This document shows, one piece after another, positions 1-8,644 of a stretch of 64,000 nt of DNA. Each line of letters starts with the position of its first letter. Within the stretch, counting starts at the first letter, position 1. Location of the stretch: positions 14,744-78,743 of the forward strand of contig JACGYV010000007.1 in NCBI GenBank assembly GCA_014116815.1, given 5' to 3'. The position numbers and the translations under genes were made by a program. This DNA is from Holosporaceae bacterium 'Namur'. GTDB lineage: Bacteria; Pseudomonadota; Alphaproteobacteria; Rickettsiales; Midichloriaceae. The notes under the pieces are model-generated. The model ran no database searches. It was not told the origin of the DNA and saw nothing but the letters and a program-made list of their open reading frames with translations.

Positions 1-564
1 GGGAGTAAATCGGATATAGCTTTAACCATGATTTTAAAGCCTGAAATTGAAGCTGAGCGTTTGGGACAAATATGCTATATAGCAGCTCTTGCCGTTGCTA
101 AAAGTATTAAAAACTTATCTCCGCACTTAAATGTGCAATTCAAATGGGTAAATGATGTATTGTTCGATAACCGAAAAATATGCGGAATACTTCTGGAAAA
201 AGTAAAACATAATTTTGTATTAGTCGGGATAGGGGTAAATTTAAAAGATTCAGCACATTTAACAAAATATAATGCAACCAGCTTAGAAGCCTATAAAATA
301 GGTTATGACTATGATATGCTGGTTGAAGATATATTAAGAAATTTTGTTGATATTTATAATATATGGCAGGACAGCGGGTTTTCACCGATTAAAAATAAAT
401 GGTTAAGCCAAGCCAAAGGGATAAACTCCACTTTAACCGTAAACCTTGCCGATAAAACTATTGAAGGAATTTTTATCGGCATCGGGGATGAAGGTAATTT
501 ACTTTTAGTTACAGGAGGCGGGATAAAATCTATTCCGGCCGGGGATGTATTCTTTAAAACATAA
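1..564 (+). CDS. birA: Biotin--protein ligase, 5' end outside window
   Basis: Attaches biotin to the biotin carboxyl carrier protein of biotin-dependent carboxylases. The frame is open from base 1 (the ATG at 28 is internal; upstream codons read GSKSDIALT), so the gene starts before the window. The visible part has the catalytic motif KWVNDVLF (family consensus KWPNDI, with the catalytic lysine), then KICGILLE and GIGVNL, all typical of the BPL/LplA ligase domain. A short C-terminal beta domain follows, ending with PAGDVFF. No helix-turn-helix can be judged because the N-terminus is missing. The family call is firm; whether it also acts as a repressor is unknown. Confidence 0.9.
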   Translation, partial: GSKSDIALTMILKPEIEAERLGQICYIAALAVAKSIKNLSPHLNVQFKWVNDVLFDNRKICGILLEKVKHNFVLVGIGVNLKDSAHLTKYNATSLEAYKIGYDYDMLVEDILRNFVDIYNIWQDSGFSPIKNKWLSQAKGINSTLTVNLADKTIEGIFIGIGDEGNLLLVTGGGIKSIPAGDVFFKT

Positions 565-641
565 GAAATTGGATTTTGCTTTAAATTTATTTAAAGTACT
601 AATATTATTTAAACATATTAATGATCTTGTGCGGGTAAAAT

Positions 642-851
642 ATGACGGAAGGTAAAGTTGTTGTGAATGAAAGAAAGGTAAGCTGTGATGGCGGCAACGG
701 TGCTTTAGGTCATCCGAAAGTTTATTTGGAAATATTAGAAAATAATCAAATTAGTTGCCCTTACTGCGGGAAGCTATTTATTTATAAACCTTCATCATCG
801 GCAAAATCTATAAAAGATAAAAAGCAATTAACTAAAGATATTCCTGGATAA
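642..851 (+). CDS. CHCC-type zinc-finger protein (NDUFS6-like)
   Basis: A 69-aa protein with a zinc site C15-H24-C39-C42 (motifs VSCDGG, LGHPKVYLE and CPYCGKLF). This is the zf-CHCC family, related to the mitochondrial complex I accessory subunit NDUFS6/13 kDa. In alphaproteobacteria it is a small conserved protein thought to help complex I. It stands between birA and tsaC with short spacers, so it may share a transcript with them. The C-terminal 20 residues are lysine-rich and unstructured. Family assignment is good; the exact role is inferred from mitochondrial homologues. Confidence 0.85.
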   Translation: MTEGKVVVNERKVSCDGGNGALGHPKVYLEILENNQISCPYCGKLFIYKPSSSAKSIKDKKQLTKDIPG

Positions 852-941
852 GTTTAAAACAAGTAAAAAGATTTAATTAGCTTATAAAAACTACCGGGCG
901 GATTAGATAGATTATAATTCCAAAAATTTTTTACCATACCA

Positions 942-1541
942 ATGCTTATAAAATCAATTAATGATAATTTGCACTGTATAACCGAGTGCTTTAAAAGAGG
1001 CGAGATTATCGTATTGCCGACTGATACTTTATTTGCTTTAAGTTGTGATGCAAGTAATGTTGAGTCAGTTAGAAAAATATTTGAATATAAAGTGAGAGAA
1101 AAAGAGAAATCTTTACCGGTATTTTTTGCAAATATTGAGCAAATCCGACAAGTTTGTGAGCTAAATAACTTAGCATTAATGTTAGCTGAAAGATTTTGGC
1201 CGGGAGCTTTGACCTTGGTGCTTCCGATTAAAAACAATCAAAATTTGATTGCTGAAAATGTTTATAATAACGGTAAAAGCTTAGCAGTAAGGATACCGGA
1301 TGCTATGCACCTGCAAAAAATAATTAAGGAACTTGGTAAACCTATTGTTGCAACCAGTGCAAATATTTCCGGACATGCTCCGGTTAAAGATTCCGCTGAA
1401 GCATTAAAAGTTTTTGATGAAAGAGTCGTAATAGTAGAAGGGAAAAGTAAGCATTTACCTTCAACGATTGTTAAAATTAATGATAGAGATTATGAGGTTA
1501 TTAGGGAAGGACAGATCAAAATAAATCAAATCGAAGAATAA
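942..1541 (+). CDS. tsaC: L-threonylcarbamoyladenylate synthase (Sua5/YrdC/YciO)
   Basis: Makes threonylcarbamoyl-AMP from threonine, bicarbonate and ATP for the t6A37 modification of ANN-decoding tRNAs. The 199-aa protein has the N-terminal substrate-pocket motif LPTDTLFALSCDA (about residues 26-38), PGALTLVLP and the ATSANISG loop, then PSTIVKI near the C-terminus. Length fits a single YrdC domain without the Sua5 extension. The start at 942 gives the usual short lead before the first strand. It ends only a few bases before a miniature repeat element. Confidence 0.9.
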   Translation: MLIKSINDNLHCITECFKRGEIIVLPTDTLFALSCDASNVESVRKIFEYKVREKEKSLPVFFANIEQIRQVCELNNLALMLAERFWPGALTLVLPIKNNQNLIAENVYNNGKSLAVRIPDAMHLQKIIKELGKPIVATSANISGHAPVKDSAEALKVFDERVVIVEGKSKHLPSTIVKINDRDYEVIREGQIKINQIEE

Positions 1542-1545
1542 ACCT

Positions 1546-1733
1546 TATAGTAAATTTAGTTGAATATCTAGCGCTCTTATTCAAATATAAGAAGAATAGT
1601 AAGAAGCACGCGCCTAGCCACCATTTATGGCGCGTAAGCTTTATAAATGGCATAGTCATTTATACGAAAACTTAGTTTAATTTTTATAGTTCAACTATGC
1701 TCTCTTGTAGGATATTCAACTTAACTTACTATA
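1546..1733 (-). mobile_element. MITE-like repeat, copy 1 (188 bp)
   Basis: The ends are near-perfect inverted repeats: TATAGTAAATTTAGTTGAAT at the left, and the reverse complement of the right end reads TATAGTAAGTTAAGTTGAAT. The reverse complement of this copy aligns along its length with the repeat at 57802-58043 (shared blocks ATAAATGACTATG, CGCGCCATAAATGG, GCGCTAGATATT). It lacks about 55 internal bases present in the other copies. The middle contains a smaller palindrome (ACGCGCC...GGCGCGT). TA at both borders resembles Tc1/IS630-type target duplication, which is an inference. Confidence 0.8.
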
Positions 1734-1734
1734 T

Positions 1735-1774
1735 AAAAAAAGATGCTTAAAACATAAATTGTTAAAAGCATCTT
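1735..1774 (-). terminator. Intrinsic terminator of the 1802-2089 gene
   Basis: Stem AAGATGCTT (from 1740) pairs with AAGCATCTT (ending 1774). On the minus strand the stem is followed by a run of seven T residues. It lies 30-60 bases after the stop codon of the minus-strand secreted protein gene. Confidence 0.75.
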
Positions 1775-1801
1775 ATAATAAAATTTAACCTGGATTAAAT
1801 T

Positions 1802-2089
1802 TTACTTTTTTTCCTCATGTTCATGTTTATCATGCTCATGTTTCTTTTTATTATGTTTTTTCTTTTCTTTAGTACTCATTGAGCTTTTGCTACTATTTTC
1901 ACCGGAGGAAGCATCGCTTTTTGAAGCATCACTTTTATCGGAAGCAGGACTGCTTTCGCTTTGCTCTGTTGATGCCATCGGCTTGCTGCTTACATCTGGT
2001 GCTGTGCTTGCGCTTGAAGAATCCGCTAATGCACTGCTTGCAATGAAAGATACTACTAAACCACTTAAAATGGTTGAAAATTTGTTCAT
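1802..2089 (-). CDS. Small secreted Ser-rich, Lys/His-tailed protein
   Basis: Not recognised as a named family. The 95-aa product starts with a clear signal peptide (MNKFSTILSGLVVSFIASSALA, cleavage after ALA near residue 22). A serine-rich low-complexity stretch follows (about residues 23-70), then a strongly charged tail in which Lys, His and Glu alternate (motifs KEKKKHNKKK and HEHDKHEH). Such His/Glu tails can bind metal ions such as Ni, Zn or Cu, but this is only an inference. It has its own terminator and is monocistronic. Composition is unlike its neighbours. Confidence 0.7.
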   Translation of the reverse strand: MNKFSTILSGLVVSFIASSALADSSSASTAPDVSSKPMASTEQSESSPASDKSDASKSDASSGENSSKSSMSTKEKKKHNKKKHEHDKHEHEEKK

Positions 2090-2187
2090 AGGTTCCCCTT
2101 AATAAAGATTACTATTTAAGATTATGCTATTTAATTAATTATGTAAATATCAAAAACTTAGGTTTGAAAATAATAAATCATTATTAT

Positions 2188-3126
2188 TTATTCTTTGCTT
2201 AAAGGATGGTTTTCAAAAATTAGTTTTTTAGCAGCTTCACTTAGTACTTTCGTATAAATTTGTGTGGAGGAAATATCGGAATGCCCGAGTAGTTCCTGTA
2301 CCACTCTTAAGTTAGCCCCGTTTTCCAATAAATGACTGGCAAATGAATGCCTGATTTTATGCGGTGAAAGTTTTTTCGGATCAACGCCTGAATTAACGGC
2401 AAGTTCTTTTAAAAGTTGTCCGAATCTTTGCCGGGTAATATGGCTTACTTTGCCGCTCTTTTCCAGAGAAGGGAAAAGCCAATCAGTACTAACATTTTTT
2501 TTAAAAATACTAAGTCTTATTTTGAGATATTTATTTAATGCTTCTACAGCTTGATCGTTTAAAATAACCAGTCTTTCTTTACCGCCTTTACCTTTAATAA
2601 TCATAAACTGCTCGATTCCGGCTGAGCTTTTTTGCAAAGACTGCATTTTTAAGCTAACCAGTTCAGTAATTCTAAGTCCCGTAGAATATAAAATTTCAAG
2701 CATGGCATTTAGCCTCAAGCCTTCCGCCGAAGTATCGAGGCAAGAAGTATTGATTAGTATCGTCATATCCTCCTGGCTCAAAGCTTTAGGCAAACTGTGA
2801 TCTTTTTTCGGCATTTCCAGATCAAGAGTAATATTTTGTGTAATAAGCTTTTCTTCTACCAGAAATTGAAAAAACTGCCTTAGTGCTGAAATTTTACGCC
2901 TGACGGTTTTACTTGCCAAATGTTTTTCGCTTAAAGAAATAATATATCTATTTAATATTTTAGGATCACAGCTAAAGAGTGAGCAACCGGTCGTTTCTAA
3001 AAATCTTATAAAATAAATTAAATCCGTTTTATAAGAAAGAATTGTGTTTTTAGAAGCATTTCTTTCGGCCGAAAGCATCTCAAGAAAATTTTCTATATAA
3101 GTAAAAGGTTGTAGGTTATTATTCAT
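2188..3126 (-). CDS. xerD: Tyrosine recombinase XerD
   Basis: Site-specific recombinase that, with XerC, resolves chromosome dimers at dif. It is 312 aa with an N-terminal SAM-like core-binding domain (about 8-100) and a C-terminal catalytic domain. All catalytic residues can be placed: R152 (STGLRITEL), K180 (KGKGGKE), H256 and R259 (SPHKIRHSFASH), H282 (LGHSD) and Y291 (QIYTKV). The opening FLEMLSAERNASKNTILSY is closer to alphaproteobacterial XerD than XerC. The start codon overlaps the stop of the upstream 45-aa membrane ORF (ATGA), suggesting translational coupling. No phage or integron context, so a housekeeping role is likely. Confidence 0.88.
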   Translation of the reverse strand: MNNNLQPFTYIENFLEMLSAERNASKNTILSYKTDLIYFIRFLETTGCSLFSCDPKILNRYIISLSEKHLASKTVRRKISALRQFFQFLVEEKLITQNITLDLEMPKKDHSLPKALSQEDMTILINTSCLDTSAEGLRLNAMLEILYSTGLRITELVSLKMQSLQKSSAGIEQFMIIKGKGGKERLVILNDQAVEALNKYLKIRLSIFKKNVSTDWLFPSLEKSGKVSHITRQRFGQLLKELAVNSGVDPKKLSPHKIRHSFASHLLENGANLRVVQELLGHSDISSTQIYTKVLSEAAKKLIFENHPLSKE

Positions 3127-3260
3127 TTCGGTTGATTATTAATTTCTATTTCTTTTATTTGTGGATTTGGTTCAATATTTTTAGTAGAAATGAAAACCAA
3201 AATGATTAACAATACAAAAAGTAGGGCTTTTAATATTGTTCTTAAAAAAATTTTTAGCAT
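3123..3260 (-). CDS. 45-aa single-pass membrane protein coupled to xerD
   Basis: A short ORF reads MLKIFLRTILKALLFVLLII at its N-terminus, then a few more hydrophobic residues and a polar tail ending EINNQPK. That gives one transmembrane helix (about residues 5-26) with a short outside tail. Its TGA stop overlaps the xerD ATG by four bases, a classic coupled arrangement. No family is recognised. The coupling and a clean hydrophobic profile support expression; function is unknown. Confidence 0.55.
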   Translation of the reverse strand: MLKIFLRTILKALLFVLLIILVFISTKNIEPNPQIKEIEINNQPK

Positions 3261-3335
3261 AGGAGTATTGAATAAAACATGTTATGGCATTTTTTGTATT
3301 ATGCAATTTTCAACATGTAAGTTCAATAAAAACAT

Positions 3336-5669
3336 ATGGATTTATTAATAGTAGAATCACCGGCTAAAGCCAAGACTTTAGGTAAATATTTAGGCAAAGA
3401 TTTCAGTGTACTCTCTTCTTACGGTCATGTACGCTCGCTTCCTTCGGAATCCGGCTCAGTCGATCCGGATAAAGAATTCGCCATGCACTATGAAGTGATG
3501 AGCAGATCAGCAAAGCATGTCGAAGCAATAGTGAAAAAGGTAAAAGACGTAGATACCGTCTACTTAGCTACTGATCCTGATCGAGAAGGTGAAGCGATTT
3601 CTTGGCATATACTTGAGATTCTTAAAAAGAAAAAAGCTTTGAAGCCTACAAGCAAGGTTAAAAGGGTAGTATTCCATGAGATTACCAAGAAAGCTGTTTT
3701 AGATGCGGTTTCTAATCCTCGTGATATTGATATGAGCTTGGTTGATGCTCAACAAGCAAGGCTAGCGTTGGATTATTTGGTAGGGTTCACTCTTTCTCCC
3801 GTACTATGGAGAAAATTACCCGGTAGTCGTTCAGCCGGCAGAGTTCAATCGGTCGCGCTTAGGTTAATAGTTGAAAGGGAAGAAGAGGTTGAACGTTTTA
3901 AAACTCAAGAGTATTGGTCGATTGAAGCTGAGTTTGGAAATAAAAAAAACGAAACTTTTCCGGCAACCCTTGTAGAATATAAAGGTGAGAAGTTAGAAAA
4001 GCTAACTATTGAGAACAAGGAAACAGCATATAATATAATTGATGTATTAAATAAAAAGCATTATAGCATCAGCGAAATTGAGAAGAAAAAATCAACCAGA
4101 AACCCGAGCCCGCCGTTTACTACATCAACCTTAATTCAGGAAGCTGCAAGAAAGTTCGGGTTTTCGGCAAAAAAGACTTCGATGGTCGCGCAAAAACTAT
4201 ATGAAGGGATAGAGATTGCCGGTGAGGCTAAAGGGCTTATTACCTATATGAGAACTGATTCGGTAAATTTATCTGATGAAGCAGTTACGGATATTAGGGG
4301 GGAAATTGAAAAGAGTTTCGGTAAAAATTATATCCCGAGTGCCGCACGTTTTTATAAAACGAAAAGTAAAAATGCACAAGAAGCTCATGAAGCGATCAGA
4401 CCGACAAATATTACATTAAAGCCTAGTGAGATAAGGCAATATTTGGAAACGGATTTTTATAAACTTTATGAACTGATTTGGAAACGAACGATAGCATGCC
4501 AAATGCGAAGTGCGGAGTTGGATGTTACAAGTGTTATTGTTAAAGATGATGATAAGATCGGTACATTTCGTGCATCCGGCTCAATAATCACTTTTGATGG
4601 GTTCCTTAAAGTTTATCGGGAAGATAAAGATGATGAAGATGAGGAGAAAACAAATTTATTACCGAATTTAAAACAAGGTGAGGATTTAAATTTAGAAAAT
4701 CTTAACGGAGAGCAGCATTTTACCCAACCGCCGCCAAGATATACCGAAGCAAGCTTAGTTAAAAAGCTGGAAGAGTTGGGTATCGGCAGACCTTCAACTT
4801 ATCCGAGCATTCTTTCGATTTTACAGGAGAGAAATTATGTAGTGCTTGAAAAGAAAAGGTTCATGCCTGAAGTTAGAGGAAGGATTGTAAGTGCATTTTT
4901 AGTATTAAATTTTGCTAAATATGTAGAGTATGGTTTTACGGCAAATCTGGAAAATGCCCTTGATGACGTGGCAAATGGAGAGAAACTTTGGAAAGCGGTA
5001 CTTAAAGAGTTTTGGAGTGAATTTAAGCCTAAGACCGAAGAAGTATTAAAATATAAAAATCAAGATGTGCTGGCCAGTTTAGAAAACCATTTAAGAGGGT
5101 TCTTATTTCCTGATTCTTCCGATGAAGTCAAATGCCCGAAATGCAGCAACGGGACTTTGCACCTAAGGCTAGGTTCCTTCGGTTCATTTATCGGATGCAG
5201 TAATTATCCGCAATGTGATTATATACAGAACTTAGGCGCTTCCGGTAATCAGCAGGAAGGAGATGAAGGTAAAGATGAAAAGATTAAGGCTGAGGCACCT
5301 CAAGTTATCGGTATTGACGAGAAGAGCGGTAAAGAAATTTTTCTTAAAAAAGGTCCTTACGGGCATTATCTTCAAATTGGTGAAGATAGCCTTAAAAAAA
5401 GAGTTTCATTACCGAAAATGTTCTCACCCGAAAATGTAGATTTAAAAATAGCGGAATTTCTTTTCAGTTTGCCGAAAATTCTAGGTAAACATCCAGAAAC
5501 TGGAGAGGAGATAAAATTAGGTATCGGTAAGTTCGGTCCTTATGTTCAGAGGGGAAAAAATTTTACTTCCGTAAAAGAGAAAAATTTAATGGAAATCGAT
5601 CTGCCTCAAGCTCTGGATATAATATCAGCAAACGCTAATAAACCTAAAAAAACCTTTAAGAAGAAATGA
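3336..5669 (+). CDS. topA: DNA topoisomerase I
   Basis: Type IA topoisomerase that relaxes negative supercoils. The 777-aa protein has the N-terminal TOPRIM domain (LLIVESPAKAKTLGKYLG, then the acidic DPDREGEAISWH), and the catalytic tyrosine Y304 in YMRTDSVNLS. A GRPSTYPSIL motif follows, and one four-Cys zinc ribbon (CPKC...CSNYPQC, about 600-635). Two C-terminal topoisomerase repeat domains follow (LKKGPYGHYLQIG and IGKFGPYVQRGK) and a lysine-rich end. Length is slightly short of enterobacterial TopA, as is usual in alphaproteobacteria. It is followed after one base by the gamma-carbonic anhydrase gene. Confidence 0.96.
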   Translation: MDLLIVESPAKAKTLGKYLGKDFSVLSSYGHVRSLPSESGSVDPDKEFAMHYEVMSRSAKHVEAIVKKVKDVDTVYLATDPDREGEAISWHILEILKKKKALKPTSKVKRVVFHEITKKAVLDAVSNPRDIDMSLVDAQQARLALDYLVGFTLSPVLWRKLPGSRSAGRVQSVALRLIVEREEEVERFKTQEYWSIEAEFGNKKNETFPATLVEYKGEKLEKLTIENKETAYNIIDVLNKKHYSISEIEKKKSTRNPSPPFTTSTLIQEAARKFGFSAKKTSMVAQKLYEGIEIAGEAKGLITYMRTDSVNLSDEAVTDIRGEIEKSFGKNYIPSAARFYKTKSKNAQEAHEAIRPTNITLKPSEIRQYLETDFYKLYELIWKRTIACQMRSAELDVTSVIVKDDDKIGTFRASGSIITFDGFLKVYREDKDDEDEEKTNLLPNLKQGEDLNLENLNGEQHFTQPPPRYTEASLVKKLEELGIGRPSTYPSILSILQERNYVVLEKKRFMPEVRGRIVSAFLVLNFAKYVEYGFTANLENALDDVANGEKLWKAVLKEFWSEFKPKTEEVLKYKNQDVLASLENHLRGFLFPDSSDEVKCPKCSNGTLHLRLGSFGSFIGCSNYPQCDYIQNLGASGNQQEGDEGKDEKIKAEAPQVIGIDEKSGKEIFLKKGPYGHYLQIGEDSLKKRVSLPKMFSPENVDLKIAEFLFSLPKILGKHPETGEEIKLGIGKFGPYVQRGKNFTSVKEKNLMEIDLPQALDIISANANKPKKTFKKK

Positions 5670-5670
5670 T

Positions 5671-6186
5671 ATGGCTATAATACTTCCTTATAAAGATAAA
5701 TATCCTAAGATTGCTCCTAACGCTTTCATTGCGGAAAACGCGGTTATTATCGGAGATGTGGAAATAGGAGCAGAGGCTAGCATATGGTTTAATTGCGTTT
5801 TAAGGGGTGATGTAAACTATATTAGGGTAGGAGAGGGAAGTAATATACAAGACGGGACAATTGTGCATGTTAACCGCCGTGAAGGGCCTGCGATTATCGG
5901 GAAAGGGGTGACTGTCGGCCATAGCGCATTACTGCATGCATGCCGACTTGAAGATTATAGTTTTATCGGTATGGGAGCAAAAGTTATTGATTATGTAACG
6001 GTAAAAACTAATGCTATGGTTGGAGCGGGAAGCTTAGTTCCTCCGAAGAAGGTGGTCAATACCGGAGAGCTTTGGACAGGGGTGCCGGCAAAGCTCCACC
6101 GCTTGCTTACGCAGGATGAAATTAATTTTATTAAAACTTCTGAACAAAATTATAAAAATTTAGCATTTGAGTATTTAAATGCTTGA
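5671..6186 (+). CDS. Gamma-carbonic anhydrase family hexapeptide protein
   Basis: Left-handed beta-helix protein of 171 aa with repeated hexapeptides (AVIIGDVEIGAEASIW, IIGKGVTVGHSALL). The three zinc-ligand histidines of the gamma-CA family can be placed: one in IVHVN and two in VGHSALLHAC. Closest in kind to the YrdA/PaaY/CaiE group; in plants and protists relatives belong to mitochondrial complex I. Reaction, if active, is CO2 hydration, but many family members have no proven activity. Starts one base after the topA stop with no room for its own promoter, so it is probably cotranscribed. Confidence 0.85.
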   Translation: MAIILPYKDKYPKIAPNAFIAENAVIIGDVEIGAEASIWFNCVLRGDVNYIRVGEGSNIQDGTIVHVNRREGPAIIGKGVTVGHSALLHACRLEDYSFIGMGAKVIDYVTVKTNAMVGAGSLVPPKKVVNTGELWTGVPAKLHRLLTQDEINFIKTSEQNYKNLAFEYLNA

Positions 6187-6354
6187 TAAAAACAACGTTA
6201 ATATATATTCATAAATCTCTTTCAAGGGAGGTGTTATCCCGCTTACAGAGGAAAAAATATTTTAGGATTAGTTAAAAAATCGCTTGCCATAAAATTCTTA
6301 CTACAATAAGGTCATACATGTGACTTTAATTAACCATAAAACGAGGGTAAAACT

Positions 6355-6630
6355 GTGAATAAGTCGGAATTCATTGCTGCGATTGCAGATGAATTAAAAT
6401 CTACAAAAGCTGATGCATCAAGAGCTATTGATGCTGTGTTGGAAGTTGTAAAGCAGACGCTTAAAAAAGGTGAGGATCTAAGATTAGTCGGATTCGGAAC
6501 TTTTAAAATATCTGATGTTCCTGCTAAGGAAGTAAGAAATCCGCAAAATGGGCAAAAAATTAAAGTTCCTGCTTCCAAGCGTCCTAAATTTGTTGCCGGT
6601 AAGGATCTTAAAAAAGCTGTAAATTCATAG
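6355..6630 (+). CDS. hup: HU-family DNA-binding protein
   Basis: Nucleoid protein of 91 aa that bends DNA as a dimer. Begins with GTG at 6355 (preceded by GAGGG at 6342-6346), giving MNKSEFIAAIADEL, the expected HU N-terminus. The signature is present: GFGTFKISDVPAKEVRNP followed by the beta-arm proline region (NGQKIKVPASKRPKF) and the closing helix FVAGKDLKKAVN. It stands alone, with about 170 bases of spacer on the 5' side holding its likely promoter. Confidence 0.93.
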   Translation: MNKSEFIAAIADELKSTKADASRAIDAVLEVVKQTLKKGEDLRLVGFGTFKISDVPAKEVRNPQNGQKIKVPASKRPKFVAGKDLKKAVNS

Positions 6631-6695
6631 GATTTTTTTAATTCTATTGCTTATTGATGAGCTCTCAGTTTAATTGCTGCGGGCTTATTTCTTAA

Positions 6696-7337
6696 TTAAT
6701 ATCTACTCAACGCCGAAGACTTTTCATGCGGGATAGATAGCGAGCTCCCTGCTTTTTTAAAGCTCTCCGATAAAGATTGAAGAGAAGCGGTCACATTTTG
6801 TTCTTCGATATTAAAAATGGAAGAGCTTTGCTTCCAACATAGGATACTGATCATGTTAGAATCATGGGAGCTGAAAGCTATCAAAAGTTCCTTGGTTCTT
6901 TTTAAAATATGAGTAGTGGTATCATTTATAAAATCATTATCGGGTTCCGGTGCATGTTTTATCTTATGAGAGATTTCAGAAATACTTACTACAAAGTGTT
7001 GAATATAAGCATAATTTTGAGATTGCTCTTTTTCAAATTGAGATAAATAAGTGTTCGGAGAGCCGGACTTTATATTATCTTGAGTAATATTTCTTTCAAC
7101 TAGAGATTTTAATAATTCATATTGAAAATCGACTAGTATATTTTGTTCATTTAAAAATTGGTTTATAGCATCGCATATTTTTTCTCCAAGAAAATTTCCC
7201 GGGCTTTCTAAAGAAAATTTGCTTGTGGTTTCAGTATTATGATATTTATTATAAGTTTCATATATAGCATCGCAAATCGCCTTACTGAGCTTAAAAGCGG
7301 AGCTTGGGTTTTTTATAAAGTTAATGCTACTTTTCAT
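6696..7337 (-). CDS. Hypothetical protein, 213 aa
   Basis: No family recognised. Mostly helical in appearance, no signal peptide or membrane segment, and no obvious repeats. It has a Ser-rich C-terminal third ending SSALSRY. The codon pattern and long open frame in AT-rich DNA support a real gene, and it is flanked by non-coding spacer on both sides. The absence of a recognisable domain, together with isolated position, is typical of lineage-specific proteins, including possible effectors, but nothing in the sequence proves that. Confidence 0.6.
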   Translation of the reverse strand: MKSSINFIKNPSSAFKLSKAICDAIYETYNKYHNTETTSKFSLESPGNFLGEKICDAINQFLNEQNILVDFQYELLKSLVERNITQDNIKSGSPNTYLSQFEKEQSQNYAYIQHFVVSISEISHKIKHAPEPDNDFINDTTTHILKRTKELLIAFSSHDSNMISILCWKQSSSIFNIEEQNVTASLQSLSESFKKAGSSLSIPHEKSSALSRY

Positions 7338-7675
7338 AAAATAATTGTAATTTAACTATATGATATTTATTTATAAATTATGTTTAATATTATAGTTTAT
7401 TTATTGTCAAACTAAAAGTTTTTAGGTTTAAATAAATCATTTAAAAATAATTAAAACCTCTATAAAAGTATATCATATCAATTACCTTGTTTAACGTTGG
7501 GCTATTACTAATTATTATATAAACTACTTATTATTTACTAATAATTATAAGGTTAAGTTAGTTAAATTAATGTGTAATCATTTGGAAATATATTAATTTT
7601 TAATGCATCAACAAAATTTTTCAATATTACCCTTGCTAAATAAAAATTAAACAGTATAATTTTCAAAATTTTTAT
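7338..7675. other. 338-base AT-rich spacer
   Basis: Divergent intergenic region between the hypothetical gene at 6696-7337 and the EamA transporter. Very AT-rich with many TTAA and TTATTA runs. I see no ORF, RNA gene or spaced TTAA-N7-TTAA box. It must hold the promoters of both flanking genes, but no single promoter stands out. Confidence 0.5.
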
Positions 7676-8644
7676 ATGGTTGAGAGTATGTATAAGTACT
7701 ATGCGGTATTAGGAATGTGCTTCATGATAATCAACAATATAGCACTTGCTTCGTTGGATATTTGTGCAAAAATACTTACTCAATCAATAACCCCTGCTCA
7801 AATAGTTTTTGCTTATAAATTAATACTTTTTATTGTTACCTTGCCTTGGGTGTTATTTAAAGGGCTCCAGCTACTAAAAACTTCTGAAATAAAAATTCAC
7901 TTTCTACGCAGCTTTTTTAGTGTGCTTGGGGGAATTTGTTTTTATAAAGGTTTAGAAAATATAAAAGTTGCCGATGCTGCTGCGCTTGAAAATTTGCAAT
8001 ATATTATTCTTGCGATTATCGGAATGGCTTTTTTTAATGAGGGATGGTCTAAAACGAAAATAATTTCAATCATGTTAGGGTTTATAGGGGCAATAATTAT
8101 CGTAAACCCTCAGCTTTTTACTTCTTCTGAATACCAATTAAATATTAATAGTTATTATGTTTATACTATTTTAGCCATAATTTTTTGGTCTATGAATAGT
8201 GTAACCGTAAAACTTTTAGGAAGAACCGAGAAAAACCGTACTCAGTTGTTTTATTTACTTCTATTCGCGCTCATGTGGTCATTGCCCGGTGCTATCTTAA
8301 AATTTGATGATATTTATCTATATGGAGTTAAGTTACCGATTATTCCTAACGGGTTTATTGACTTTTCCGCGTTTAATCTTAAATGGGTTCATTTAAAGTA
8401 TATTGTTATTATGGCTCTATTTTACTTTGTGCATAGTTTAGCTTACTTTAATGCTTTAAAAAGAGATATCTCGGTAGTCGCACCGTTTCGATACAGTAAA
8501 TTGATCTTTAGCGGAATTGCAGGTTATATGGTGTTTGGTGAAGTACCTAATAATATGCAGTACTTAGGTTATCTGTTAATTATGCTTTCCGGATTTATGT
8601 TGATTAGAAGGGAAGTGAAGAATATGAAAAGAGCTAGAAGCTAG
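7676..8644 (+). CDS. EamA/DMT-family transporter
   Basis: Inner-membrane permease of 322 aa with about ten hydrophobic helices in two EamA repeats (about residues 10-140 and 160-310). Each repeat ends with the typical glycine-rich helix (IISIMLGFIGAIIIVNPQ and YLGYLLIMLSGFMLIRR). Members of this family in Rickettsiales include S-adenosylmethionine importers, so uptake of a host metabolite is plausible, but the substrate cannot be read from sequence. The ATG at 7676 or the one at 7688 could be the start; the latter gives MYKYYAVLG. Its last four bases overlap recO, which converges on it. Confidence 0.82.
   Translation: MVESMYKYYAVLGMCFMIINNIALASLDICAKILTQSITPAQIVFAYKLILFIVTLPWVLFKGLQLLKTSEIKIHFLRSFFSVLGGICFYKGLENIKVADAAALENLQYIILAIIGMAFFNEGWSKTKIISIMLGFIGAIIIVNPQLFTSSEYQLNINSYYVYTILAIIFWSMNSVTVKLLGRTEKNRTQLFYLLLFALMWSLPGAILKFDDIYLYGVKLPIIPNGFIDFSAFNLKWVHLKYIVIMALFYFVHSLAYFNALKRDISVVAPFRYSKLIFSGIAGYMVFGEVPNNMQYLGYLLIMLSGFMLIRREVKNMKRARS

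Noticed and set aside
854-1237. 127-aa minus-strand ORF
   Set aside because: Overlaps tsaC, which has clear family motifs.
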